Below, piece by piece: positions 1 through 7,933 of a stretch of DNA of 64,000 nucleotides (the first letter of the stretch is position 1; the number at the start of each line of letters is the position of its first letter). The notes beneath the pieces are model-generated. The model made no database searches. It was not told the origin of the DNA and was given only the letters and a program-made list of their open reading frames with translations. The position numbers were made by a program, and so were the translations under genes. Source of the stretch: Arcobacter sp. CECT 8983 (GTDB lineage: Bacteria > Campylobacterota > Campylobacteria > Campylobacterales > Arcobacteraceae); contig NZ_PDKF01000004.1 of NCBI RefSeq assembly GCF_004118855.1, positions 248,065-312,064 on the forward strand. The letters are read 5' to 3'.

Positions 1-144
1 GTTTGAAGCTTCTGAACCAACAACAGTAACTGTGTCTAATTTTTTTATTTCTTCTTTTTTTGTGTCCGCGAATAATGACGTACTAGCAAGTAGTAAGCTA
101 GAAAGGTAGATTGATAGATTTTTTTTTGAAAAATAAAATCCCAT
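1..144 (-). CDS. TonB-dependent outer-membrane receptor, N-terminal fragment (cut by window edge)
   Basis: Only the first 48 codons lie in the window; the reading frame is still open at base 1. The protein starts MGFYFSKKNLSIYLSSLL, a signal peptide with a basic start, a hydrophobic core and an Ala-rich end. It is followed by a stretch ending LDTVTVVG, which resembles a TonB box at the start of a mature siderophore or heme receptor. The start at 144 is supported by a strong AAGGAGC site at 151-157. A Fur-box-like 7-1-7 sequence lies at 186-200. An AraC regulator gene lies just upstream on the same strand, a common layout for siderophore receptors. The substrate cannot be told from this fragment. 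Confidence 0.75.
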   Translation of the reverse strand, partial: MGFYFSKKNLSIYLSSLLLASTSLFADTKKEEIKKLDTVTVVGSEASN

Positions 145-185
145 TAATTTGCTCCTTGTAATAAGTAGCCGAATATTACTATTAA

Positions 186-200
186 TGATTATGATTATCA
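186..200. promoter_or_regulatory. Fur-box-like operator
   Basis: TGATTAT-G-ATTATCA matches the 7-1-7 Fur inverted repeat TGATAAT-N-ATTATCA with one mismatch. It lies 42 bases upstream of the start of the receptor gene at 144, so iron-dependent repression of that gene is the simplest reading. This is a by-eye match. Confidence 0.6.
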
Positions 201-247
201 ATATATTAAAGTCAAAAAAGGGAAAAATTTATCTATAAAGGGGAAAA

Positions 248-1219
248 TTAATTGAATTGTTTTTTATATTTACTAGGAGTGATATTGAAATGTTCTTGAA
301 AATTTTTACTAAAATTTCCTACATGTTTATATCCAACTCTTGAACAAACTTCTTTTACACTATGTTCTTCTTGCAATAATTTTTTTGCTACAGCTAGTCT
401 TCTTTTTTGAAGCATTTCATAAACAGTCATTCCAAAATATTGTTTAAAGTCTTTTTTTAAATAACACTCGTTAATAGCAGATTTATAAGCAATCTCTTTT
501 ATAGTAAGGCTTTCATAATAGTAATTATTTATAAGTTCTTTTGCTTTTTCAAGTGAGTTTATAATAGTTTTATCTATATTATATGTTGCATTTATATTTG
601 AAACAATTTTCTTTATAGTATATTCTATAAGATTTATTGTTTTTGATTCAAGATGTAAATCTGTTAATAGAAACTCATTTAAATCTTTATCTTTAAAAAA
701 CTTAAGTATCTCATTTTGTTCTGGGTCTATTTTTCCTCCAGTTAAAATTGAGTAACCCTTTTTATTGGCTTCTTTCATCTTTTCATTTAAGTTTACCAAG
801 TCATGGGTTAGTTCTAAAAACAGAGCTTCTTTTATTCCTATATTTAAAGTACAATAGTGTTTGTCTTTTTTATATTCTATGTCAACAGTAAAATCATCAG
901 ATGAAAAACCTAGATAATATTCATCTTTTTTTACTGTATAACTTTTTCCATCTTTATAAAAGTGTGTTGTTTCATTTTCTAAATTAAAAATTAAAATAGC
1001 ACCAGCAACATTGGATTTTAAAGTAGCTATAGTATCTTTTGTGAATTTTAAATTTGTTGTTGAGGTAGCTATACCACTTCCTGAGTCATACCAAGCAAAA
1101 GTTCCAATTCCAAATTCAGGTTTAAGATTGGAAGTAAAGTTTTCTCTTGAAAAAGGTTTTTTAACCTTTTTAATATCTTCCATTAAGTCAAGATAGTTGA
1201 CTTTTTTAAAAGACTTCAT
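248..1219 (-). CDS. AraC-family transcriptional regulator (PchR-like)
   Basis: 323 aa. The last ~100 residues (about 222-323) form a double helix-turn-helix of the AraC/XylS type: LTIKEIAYKSAINECYLKKD, then VKEVCSRVGYKHVGNFSKNF and a terminal ITPSKYKKQF. The first ~200 residues have the looks of a ligand-sensing domain but no motif I can name. AraC proteins of this shape (PchR, YbtA) activate the gene for a TonB receptor when the matching siderophore is present, and here such a gene follows directly. The start overlaps the stop of the upstream OmpA-like gene by one base (TAATG at 1217-1221), so it may be translated as the last gene of the MoxR operon. The ligand is unknown. Confidence 0.8.
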   Translation of the reverse strand: MKSFKKVNYLDLMEDIKKVKKPFSRENFTSNLKPEFGIGTFAWYDSGSGIATSTTNLKFTKDTIATLKSNVAGAILIFNLENETTHFYKDGKSYTVKKDEYYLGFSSDDFTVDIEYKKDKHYCTLNIGIKEALFLELTHDLVNLNEKMKEANKKGYSILTGGKIDPEQNEILKFFKDKDLNEFLLTDLHLESKTINLIEYTIKKIVSNINATYNIDKTIINSLEKAKELINNYYYESLTIKEIAYKSAINECYLKKDFKQYFGMTVYEMLQKRRLAVAKKLLQEEHSVKEVCSRVGYKHVGNFSKNFQEHFNITPSKYKKQFN

Positions 1220-2088
1220 TATTTACCTTCAGTAGTATAAAAACCTTTTATTATAATACCTTTATTGTCTTTTGAAGATTTTACATAATAATTTGTAGGA
1301 GTTACTACTGCATAATCATTTAAATTTTCTCTAATAAACGAAGCAGTCTCAATTACTCTTTGCCTTGAGAAACCTCTAATTAAATACTCTTTAACTCTAT
1401 TTTGAACAGCTTTAGGTTGCTTATTAATATCATCTTTTATTTTATTAAATACAACATTATCTGCATTTGCAACTACTGCAATAATTTCAAGCCTTGTTAA
1501 ATTTTTTGTATTTTTTACAAAATCAGTGATTTTTTGTTGACAAGTAGGTGTTAATAAAGAGCTATTAGCTTTAAAATCATAACACTTAACAACTTTTGCT
1601 TTTTGTGTATAGTAGAACTTTCTAAAGTTTTTATTATCTAAGTCAACAATTTTAGTCTCAACTTTTGTTACAACTTTCTCTTTTATTACTTCAACTTCTT
1701 TAGGTTCTATAACTTTTTTTATAATCACTTCTTTTTTTATCTTTGGTTCTACAGGTGGGACTACTTGTTTGTCTTTTTCAAGTAGTAAATAAATTATTGT
1801 TGATAGGGTAATAATTATGATTAGACATAAAGAATAAATAAGATAGTTTATAAACCTCATGTCATTTGTGTTTTTTATTTTTGGCTTTGCCTGCGGTGTA
1901 ACTTTTGGAATTGAAAGTTCAGGGTTTATACTTTTGGCTTTTTTAGAACTAGAACTACTTTTTGGTTTTGTTTTATTAGTTTCATTAGGTTTTTCATTAG
2001 AGTTCTCTTTTAGTTTCTTTTCAATACCCTCTTGTGATATAGTTTGACTTAATACTTCTTTTAATTTTTCTGTATTGTTTTTTTCCAA
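1219..2088 (-). CDS. Single-pass membrane protein with OmpA-like C-terminal domain
   Basis: 289 aa. Residues 1-77 are charged and rich in Lys, Glu, Ser and Asn (cytoplasmic, probably disordered). Residues 78-103 form one hydrophobic segment, followed by a Lys/Glu/Val-rich stalk (about 105-150). The last ~120 residues look like a divergent OmpA/MotB peptidoglycan-binding fold: an LTP..QQKITDFVK helix, an IEIIAVVANADN strand-loop, and GFSRQRVIETASFI in place of the usual LSxxRA helix. It lies nine bases behind the BatA gene, so it probably belongs to the MoxR operon and could tie that complex to the cell wall. The OmpA call is by pattern only. Confidence 0.5.
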   Translation of the reverse strand: MEKNNTEKLKEVLSQTISQEGIEKKLKENSNEKPNETNKTKPKSSSSSKKAKSINPELSIPKVTPQAKPKIKNTNDMRFINYLIYSLCLIIIITLSTIIYLLLEKDKQVVPPVEPKIKKEVIIKKVIEPKEVEVIKEKVVTKVETKIVDLDNKNFRKFYYTQKAKVVKCYDFKANSSLLTPTCQQKITDFVKNTKNLTRLEIIAVVANADNVVFNKIKDDINKQPKAVQNRVKEYLIRGFSRQRVIETASFIRENLNDYAVVTPTNYYVKSSKDNKGIIIKGFYTTEGK

Positions 2089-2097
2089 AAAGTCCCT

Positions 2098-3012
2098 TTA
2101 CTCTCTATTTTTCATATAAATTAGCATAATTAAAGATATGATAGCTAAAAATAATGGATAGAAAAATAAATAGTTTTTTAATATTATCTTATTATTTTCT
2201 ATTTTACTTTTTTCAAGCTTATTAATTTCTTCATAGATTTCATTTAATTTTTCTTTTGAGTTTGCATTAAATGATTTTCCATTTGTTTGTGTAGCTATTT
2301 GATTTAAAATAATTTTATTTGAATTTGCAATACTAATAGTATAAACCTTAATTGCATATTTATTTAAAAGTTTTAATGCAACTTCTAAAGGAATAGTACT
2401 AGAGTTGTCTGCTCCATCACTTAATAAAATTATTACTTTTGATTTTGCTTTAGAGGATTTCAAAATATTTGTTGAGGAAACAAGAGAATCTATAAGTGCA
2501 GTTTTATCTCCTACTACACCTACATCTAAATAATCAATTATTTCTAATTGGGCATTTTTATCAAAACTAAGAGGAGTTGCCATCATAACAGATGTTCCAA
2601 AAACTACAATTGAAATATTGTCATTTACTCTTTTAGGAATAAACTCTTTTACAATATCTTTTACAACAGTAAATCTACTCTCCATTGGATTTAATGGATT
2701 AAAACCAAGCTCTTTCATAGAACCACTTGTATCTAAACTTAGAACTATATCAATACCATCATTTTTAATAAGTTGGGTTTTTAGTTCTGTATAGGGTGAT
2801 GCAAGTGCAACTACTAATCCAACAATAGATAAATATTTTAATACAGCCTGAAAAATATTTGTACTTATTTGATTTTTAACAAAAATATTTAAGTGTGGAA
2901 CAATATATGTTGGAGTTTTTGCTTTACAAAAAAGTGAGCAAAAAACAAAAAGTAAAATCAATAATAAAAGATATGGATATTCAAATTTTATTGAAAGTAA
3001 ATAATCAAACAT
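2098..3012 (-). CDS. VWA-domain membrane protein, BatA-like
   Basis: 304 aa. Hydrophobic segments at about 12-30, 57-75 and 282-300 enclose a von Willebrand factor A domain. The metal-ion-dependent adhesion site is visible: D94-T-S96-G-S98, a threonine in VGDKTAL, and SDGADNSS. This is the standard layout of BatA/BatB proteins that work with a MoxR ATPase. It overlaps the upstream DUF4381-like gene by eight bases. The family is linked to envelope stress tolerance and to folding or metal loading of envelope proteins; the exact client here is unknown. Confidence 0.8.
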   Translation of the reverse strand: MFDYLLSIKFEYPYLLLLILLFVFCSLFCKAKTPTYIVPHLNIFVKNQISTNIFQAVLKYLSIVGLVVALASPYTELKTQLIKNDGIDIVLSLDTSGSMKELGFNPLNPMESRFTVVKDIVKEFIPKRVNDNISIVVFGTSVMMATPLSFDKNAQLEIIDYLDVGVVGDKTALIDSLVSSTNILKSSKAKSKVIILLSDGADNSSTIPLEVALKLLNKYAIKVYTISIANSNKIILNQIATQTNGKSFNANSKEKLNEIYEEINKLEKSKIENNKIILKNYLFFYPLFLAIISLIMLIYMKNRE

Positions 3013-3394
3013 CTACACTGTCCATAAATCTAGAAAATAGTATTTTAATATCTTCATCTATTTGTTTTACATCTTTTTTATATTTATATTTTTCAAGTTC
3101 ATCAATTAACTCTTCTGCTAATTTTTTTTCTCTTTGAGAAACTGCTAATAGTCTTGAATATTTTGTTATTGTATATGCAGTTTTTTTAGAATCTTCAAAA
3201 TCTATTTCTTCTAAAATCTTATAGTAATCTTTTCTAAAATCTTTTTTTCTATTTCTGATTATCTTGTATATTAAAAAAAGCAGTAAAAACACTAGAAAAA
3301 CAGCAACACTTATAAGTAAAATATAAATATAAATAGAAAAATCAGGTATATCAACTAAAGATTTAATATCATGAATTTTAATATTTTCCATCAT
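3005..3394 (-). CDS. Small single-TM protein of the MoxR operon (DUF4381-like)
   Basis: 129 aa. One transmembrane segment lies at about 19-46, followed by a basic stretch and a soluble helical C-terminus. Size, membrane topology and position between the DUF58 and VWA genes match the DUF4381 proteins found in MoxR/Bat operons. It overlaps both neighbours by a few bases (start at 3394 overlaps the DUF58 stop at 3391), which points to translational coupling. I see no catalytic motif. Confidence 0.55.
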   Translation of the reverse strand: MMENIKIHDIKSLVDIPDFSIYIYILLISVAVFLVFLLLFLIYKIIRNRKKDFRKDYYKILEEIDFEDSKKTAYTITKYSRLLAVSQREKKLAEELIDELEKYKYKKDVKQIDEDIKILFSRFMDSVDV

Positions 3395-4224
3395 TGCATT
3401 AGCCTTAATAGTTTTGCTAAAGGTTCTTCATGAGTGTATATTTTGATAGACTTTATAGCACATTTTTGAAGATGCTCAAAAAATAAGTGATCATTTTGTT
3501 TTACTTCTTGTTTATATTTTTCTATGAGTGAATTATTAATATTACCATTAAAATTATAGTTTGTTGTTGGATCTATAAGATTTACATTTCCTAAGACTTC
3601 AGGAGATTCTTCAAATTTATCCCTTACTATTATTACAACAACTTCATGTTTTCTACTAAGAACTTTTAAATCTAAATTTTTAATATCAAAAAAGTCTCCT
3701 ATTAAAAAAATGGTTGATTTTTTTTTAATTTTTAATAAAAGTTCATCTATTATATTTTTAAAGTTTTGATGTTTTCCCATACTATTGTAGTTAAAAATCT
3801 CTTCAGCCATTTTATTTACAGCAAAATGTCTTTTTGATTTTTTAGTACAAAGGTTCACTTTTTCATTTGCAATATAAGAAGTAAAAGGGTCACTTTGCTT
3901 AATACAAGAGTAAGCTAATATTGTAGATATTTCAGTAATAAGTTCTTGTTTAAACTTTTTTGTTCCAAAATGAACAGAACCAGATAAAATAGGAACTATT
4001 GAAATATTTAATTCCCTTTGAGCATGAAATACTTTTACATAAGGCTTTTTAAACTTGGCACTAATTACCCAGTCTATATTTTTGATATCTTCTCCATATT
4101 CATACTCTTTTAATTCTAAAAAGTCATAACCTTCACCTTTTAGTAAGCTTGAGTTATTTCCTATATTTTCTGAAAAGATTTGTCTTCTTGTTTTGATTAA
4201 TATTTTTTTTAAAGAGTGATTCAT
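3391..4224 (-). CDS. DUF58 domain protein of the MoxR operon
   Basis: 277 aa, soluble. It contains the DUF58 hallmark: GEGYDFLELKEYEYGEDIKNIDW at about 31-52, followed by a degenerate VWA-like fold. DUF58 proteins are nearly always encoded directly after moxR and are thought to bridge the ATPase to the membrane VWA proteins. The gene starts one base before the moxR stop, with no gap. Confidence 0.85.
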   Translation of the reverse strand: MNHSLKKILIKTRRQIFSENIGNNSSLLKGEGYDFLELKEYEYGEDIKNIDWVISAKFKKPYVKVFHAQRELNISIVPILSGSVHFGTKKFKQELITEISTILAYSCIKQSDPFTSYIANEKVNLCTKKSKRHFAVNKMAEEIFNYNSMGKHQNFKNIIDELLLKIKKKSTIFLIGDFFDIKNLDLKVLSRKHEVVVIIVRDKFEESPEVLGNVNLIDPTTNYNFNGNINNSLIEKYKQEVKQNDHLFFEHLQKCAIKSIKIYTHEEPLAKLLRLMQ

Positions 4225-5178
4225 TTATGGGATTTGTATTTTTTCCATTATTTTTTGAATTAACTCATCTGTTGAGATTTGCATTGCTTCTGCCTCATAG
4301 GATAAAATAATTCTGTGTCTTAAAATATTTTTTACTACAAGAGCAATATCAACAGGGCTTACAAAATCATTTCCTCTAATAAATGCCATTGCTTTTACTG
4401 CTTTAAACATATCAATAGTTGCCCTTGGACTTGCTCCAAATTGAATATAATCAGCTATATCTTCTAAATCATACTCTTTAGGTTCTCTTGTTGCACAAAC
4501 AATATCTACTATATATTTTTCTAATTCCTCATCAATATGAATATTTGAAACCTCTTTTTTAATCTCTTCAAGAGTTTCTTTATCTAATATCTTATTTAGT
4601 TCAATATTTTCACCTGAAGTTACTTTTTTCGCTATTTCAAACTCTTCTTGCTTTGTGTTATACCCAACTACAATTTTAAACATAAATCTATCTAGTTGAG
4701 CTTCTGGAAGTGTATAAGCACCTTCTTGCTCAATTGGGTTTTGAGTTGCAAGAACTAAAAAAGGAGAATCAATTTTAAAACTATCTTCTGCAATTGTTAC
4801 TTGTCTTTCTTGCATCACCTCAAGTAATGCTGATTGAACTTTTGCAGGAGCTCTATTTATCTCATCAGCAAGTAAAAGGTTTGTAAAAACAGGACCTTTT
4901 TTTATTTTAAATTCACTTGTTTTCATATCATAAATTTGTGCACCAATGATATCACTTGGAAGTAAGTCAGGAGTAAATTGAACTCTTTTAAAGTTTAAGC
5001 TAATAATATCTGCTAAAGTTTTAACAGTAGTTGTTTTAGCAAGACCTGGAACACCTTCTAAAAGAATATGACCATTTGTAAAAAGACCTATTAATAAGGC
5101 ATCAATCATTTCACTTTGACCTACAATAACTTTTGAAAGTTCTTCTTTTACACTTAATACTTTATTTTGTAAACTCAA
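4225..5178 (-). CDS. MoxR-family AAA+ ATPase
   Basis: 317 aa. Walker A EGVPGLAKTT at 41-50 and Walker B LLLADEINR at 101-109 are followed by ATQNPIEQEG (sensor 1) and LPEAQLDRFMF, which together define the MoxR branch of AAA+ ATPases. It acts as a chaperone-like ATPase in the cytoplasm with the DUF58 and VWA partners encoded downstream. First gene of the block; the histidine kinase gene ends 44 bases upstream on the same strand. Confidence 0.92.
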   Translation of the reverse strand: MSLQNKVLSVKEELSKVIVGQSEMIDALLIGLFTNGHILLEGVPGLAKTTTVKTLADIISLNFKRVQFTPDLLPSDIIGAQIYDMKTSEFKIKKGPVFTNLLLADEINRAPAKVQSALLEVMQERQVTIAEDSFKIDSPFLVLATQNPIEQEGAYTLPEAQLDRFMFKIVVGYNTKQEEFEIAKKVTSGENIELNKILDKETLEEIKKEVSNIHIDEELEKYIVDIVCATREPKEYDLEDIADYIQFGASPRATIDMFKAVKAMAFIRGNDFVSPVDIALVVKNILRHRIILSYEAEAMQISTDELIQKIMEKIQIP

Positions 5179-5222
5179 TTATATTTTCCTTCAATTTGAT
5201 AGTGCAATTTTAACAGATGAAT

Positions 5223-7061
5223 TTAAAACTCAATCTTAAAAACAGCTCCTTTTTCATATGAATATGTTATTTGTCCATCTAATTGAAATTTTGAGATAGA
5301 GTTTATAAGTTTTAAACCTAATGTTTCAGAAGTTTCTAAATCTATTTGTTTGCTTAATCCTTTACCATTATCTTTATGTATTAAAAGAAGAGTGCCTTTT
5401 TCTGTTTTTTTCATGGAAATTTCTAATTTAGGTTTAGGATTATCTTTAAAAGCATATTTAAAAGAGTTTGTAATAAGTTCATTTAAAATCAAAGCACAAG
5501 GCATAGCTATTTCTATATTTAAAACTATCTTTTCAATATCTATTTTATATTCTACTTTTTTTTCAATATCATAGGTATAAGATATATCCTCAAGTAAGTT
5601 TTCTACATACTCTTTAAAGCAAATAGAGTTTAAATTTGAAGATTCGTAAAGTTTTCTATGAAGTAGTTCCATTGTATAAATTCTTTCTTGGATATCATTT
5701 AAAATTGTTTGAGTATTTTTATCTTTTATTTTATTTTCTTGAAGTTTTATTAAGCTTATTGTTAATGCAAGATTATTTTTTACTCTATGATGAATCTCTT
5801 TTAATAATATCTCTTTTTCAAGTAAAGAGTTCTGAAGTTCTTTAGTTTTTTCTTCTACTTTTGTATCTAAAATTTTTATATTTTCTTCAAATGAGTTTAG
5901 CATACTATCAAAGGCACGACCAAGGTTCCCAATATCATCATTACCACTTACTAAAGAGCGAATCTTTTTATTACCTTTATTTACTTCTTTTGCTGTATAT
6001 GTCAGAGTGTTTATTGTTTTAAATAATCTTTTAAAAAGAAAAAAAGCTAATAATAAAGCTAATATTAGTGCGATAAAAGTAGCAGGAAGAATTTTCTTTA
6101 ATGTGGAATCAACATTTTTTAATAAATCTTCTTTATATACAGTTTTGATTAATAAAAGAGTGTAGTTTTTATATTTATCTCCATATAAATCTCTTACCCA
6201 TGAAATAGCAGCTTTATTTTTATGTTTGTGTTCTACAAAGTTTTTTTTACTAGCTTGCATTATTTGTTTTGCAGTTAAATTTCCTGTGAAAATATTTGAA
6301 ACATTAGAAATATTGCTTATTGTGTATTTTTTTTCTTTTTTACTTTTCTTTTTTTGAAATAGTGGCTCAGAATCATCTTCTAAATATTTTGAATTAAGCC
6401 AAAATAAATATGTTTTACCTTTGTGTAAGTTTGCAGTTGTATCAAAAGTTTTCTGCACATATTTTTTGATTTTCTTTTCAAAATCTTCATGATTTGGATT
6501 TAAGTCTTCTTCTGTACAAAAAACACTAAAAATATAATTTTTGATTTTGCTTGAATATGAATAATATTTTATATGACTACTATATGTTCTATCTAAATAT
6601 TTTGTATTATATTTTTGCCAAGTATCAAAGCTTTTGATTTTATGTTCTTTGTAGATAAATGAATTTTGGTTTGTAAAAACATCTTTTTTATATTTTATTG
6701 AAAAATAGTAATTATTCAGCTTTTTATTTTTTTTAAGAGTCATTTTTATTTCATTAAAATCTAAGTTTGAGTTTATAATCTTATTTTTTAATTTTTCAAT
6801 TTCATTTTCAATATCTTTTTTTATAAGTTCTGTTTCAAGTTCACTTTGAATAACAATTGCTTCTCCTGCAAGTTTAATTTGTTCTTGGGTTATTGATAAA
6901 ACTTTTTCTATTTCATTAATAGTTTTTTCATAAGCTTCTTTTTGCATTTTTGGAATAATAAGAGCCAAGAGTATGGAAATTAGAATCAATGCAAGTAAAA
7001 AAAGAGAAGCTGAAATTTTTGCATTAAAAGATAAATGTTTAAAAGTTAAAACTTTTGTCAT
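5223..7061 (-). CDS. Membrane sensor histidine kinase (HisKA_2 type)
   Basis: 612 aa. Transmembrane segments at about 16-36 and 324-344 flank a ~285-residue periplasmic sensor of Cache-like size. A HAMP linker (345-395), a coiled coil and the HisKA_2 box EIHHRVKNNLAL (H424 or H425 is the likely phosphorylated residue) follow. The HATPase domain shows the N box NELITNSFKYAF (527-538) and DNGKGL (564-569). The gene begins directly after the response regulator (stop and start adjoin at 7061/7062), so the two form one system. The signal is unknown; the neighbouring Fur-controlled receptor suggests a link with iron or metal uptake, but that is inference. Confidence 0.88.
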   Translation of the reverse strand: MTKVLTFKHLSFNAKISASLFLLALILISILLALIIPKMQKEAYEKTINEIEKVLSITQEQIKLAGEAIVIQSELETELIKKDIENEIEKLKNKIINSNLDFNEIKMTLKKNKKLNNYYFSIKYKKDVFTNQNSFIYKEHKIKSFDTWQKYNTKYLDRTYSSHIKYYSYSSKIKNYIFSVFCTEEDLNPNHEDFEKKIKKYVQKTFDTTANLHKGKTYLFWLNSKYLEDDSEPLFQKKKSKKEKKYTISNISNVSNIFTGNLTAKQIMQASKKNFVEHKHKNKAAISWVRDLYGDKYKNYTLLLIKTVYKEDLLKNVDSTLKKILPATFIALILALLLAFFLFKRLFKTINTLTYTAKEVNKGNKKIRSLVSGNDDIGNLGRAFDSMLNSFEENIKILDTKVEEKTKELQNSLLEKEILLKEIHHRVKNNLALTISLIKLQENKIKDKNTQTILNDIQERIYTMELLHRKLYESSNLNSICFKEYVENLLEDISYTYDIEKKVEYKIDIEKIVLNIEIAMPCALILNELITNSFKYAFKDNPKPKLEISMKKTEKGTLLLIHKDNGKGLSKQIDLETSETLGLKLINSISKFQLDGQITYSYEKGAVFKIEF

Positions 7062-7796
7062 CTAACTTTTAACCTTAAGTTTATATCCATGTTCATACAT
7101 ATTTTCAAAAAGATTTGTTCCAAGTTTTATTTTTAGTCTATAAATCAAAGTTCTTAGTTTTCCTAAATCATAAATGTCCTCTCTCCAAATATATGAAGAG
7201 ATAATTTGAAAACTTATGATTTCACCAGGGCTTTGACTAAGTATGTAAAAAAGTTTTTTTTCATTTTTTGTTAATTTTATTTTTTCATTGTTTTTATAAA
7301 GTTCACTATTTGCATAATCATATTTTAAATCATCCTCTAAAAATAGAAAATTTTTCTCTTCTTTTTGAAGATATTTTCTATTTGTAAAAAAATATTTATG
7401 TTTGTGTATTGCCATATTAATAGCTGCTTTTAATTCTGCATCTTTACAAGGTTTTATTAAATATCCATATGGCTCACAACAAAGGGCTTCTTTAATAGTC
7501 TTATCATTTGAATAAGATGTTAAAAAAATAATTGGAATTTTAAATCTTTTCCAAATCATATTTGCAACATCAATTCCTGTTTGTTTTGATTTTAGATTTA
7601 TATCCATTAAAACTAAGTCAGGAAATCTATTTTGAACATGAGTTATAGCTTTATTTGGATCTTTTTCTATTCCTGTAACATTAAATCCCATATTTAAAAG
7701 ACTTTGTTCTATAGCCATTGCTAAAACGATTTCATCTTCTACAATCATTATATCAATTTCATTTATATTTAATTTTATATTAGGTAAATTTCCCAT
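7062..7796 (-). CDS. Response regulator, receiver plus winged-helix DNA-binding domain
   Basis: 244 aa. The receiver domain (about 14-130) has the acidic pair E20/D21, phosphoacceptor D65 in LVLMDINLKS, the switch T93/S94 and the lysine of YLIKPC. A linker leads to an OmpR-type winged helix (about 155-244) with LTKNEKKLFYILSQ and LIYRLKIKLG. It forms an operon with the histidine kinase downstream. It is transcribed away from the TonB receptor, from a shared 137-base spacer that holds two Fur-like sites. Confidence 0.88.
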   Translation of the reverse strand: MGNLPNIKLNINEIDIMIVEDEIVLAMAIEQSLLNMGFNVTGIEKDPNKAITHVQNRFPDLVLMDINLKSKQTGIDVANMIWKRFKIPIIFLTSYSNDKTIKEALCCEPYGYLIKPCKDAELKAAINMAIHKHKYFFTNRKYLQKEEKNFLFLEDDLKYDYANSELYKNNEKIKLTKNEKKLFYILSQSPGEIISFQIISSYIWREDIYDLGKLRTLIYRLKIKLGTNLFENMYEHGYKLKVKS

Positions 7797-7818
7797 CGCT
7801 ACTCCATTAATATAAGAA

Positions 7819-7833
7819 TGATACTAATTATCA
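7819..7833. promoter_or_regulatory. Fur-box-like operator in the divergent spacer
   Basis: TGATACT-A-ATTATCA matches the 7-1-7 Fur repeat with one mismatch. It is 23 bases from the start of the response regulator gene and about 100 bases from the TonB receptor start, so it may act on the regulator side. Confidence 0.5.
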
Positions 7834-7895
7834 ATTTAATAAATCTTTAATTTATCTCAAAAAATTCAATAATGTGATTATTTTGTGATTATATA

Positions 7896-7910
7896 TGAGT
7901 ATGATTCTCA
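7896..7910. promoter_or_regulatory. Weaker Fur-box-like site before TonB receptor
   Basis: TGAGTAT-G-ATTCTCA keeps the TGA...TCA arms and centre of the Fur repeat with three mismatches. It ends 24 bases before the receptor start codon at 7934, where a repressor would block the promoter or early transcript. Confidence 0.4.
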
Positions 7911-7933
7911 ATATTAAGATTAAAAGGAAGTAA

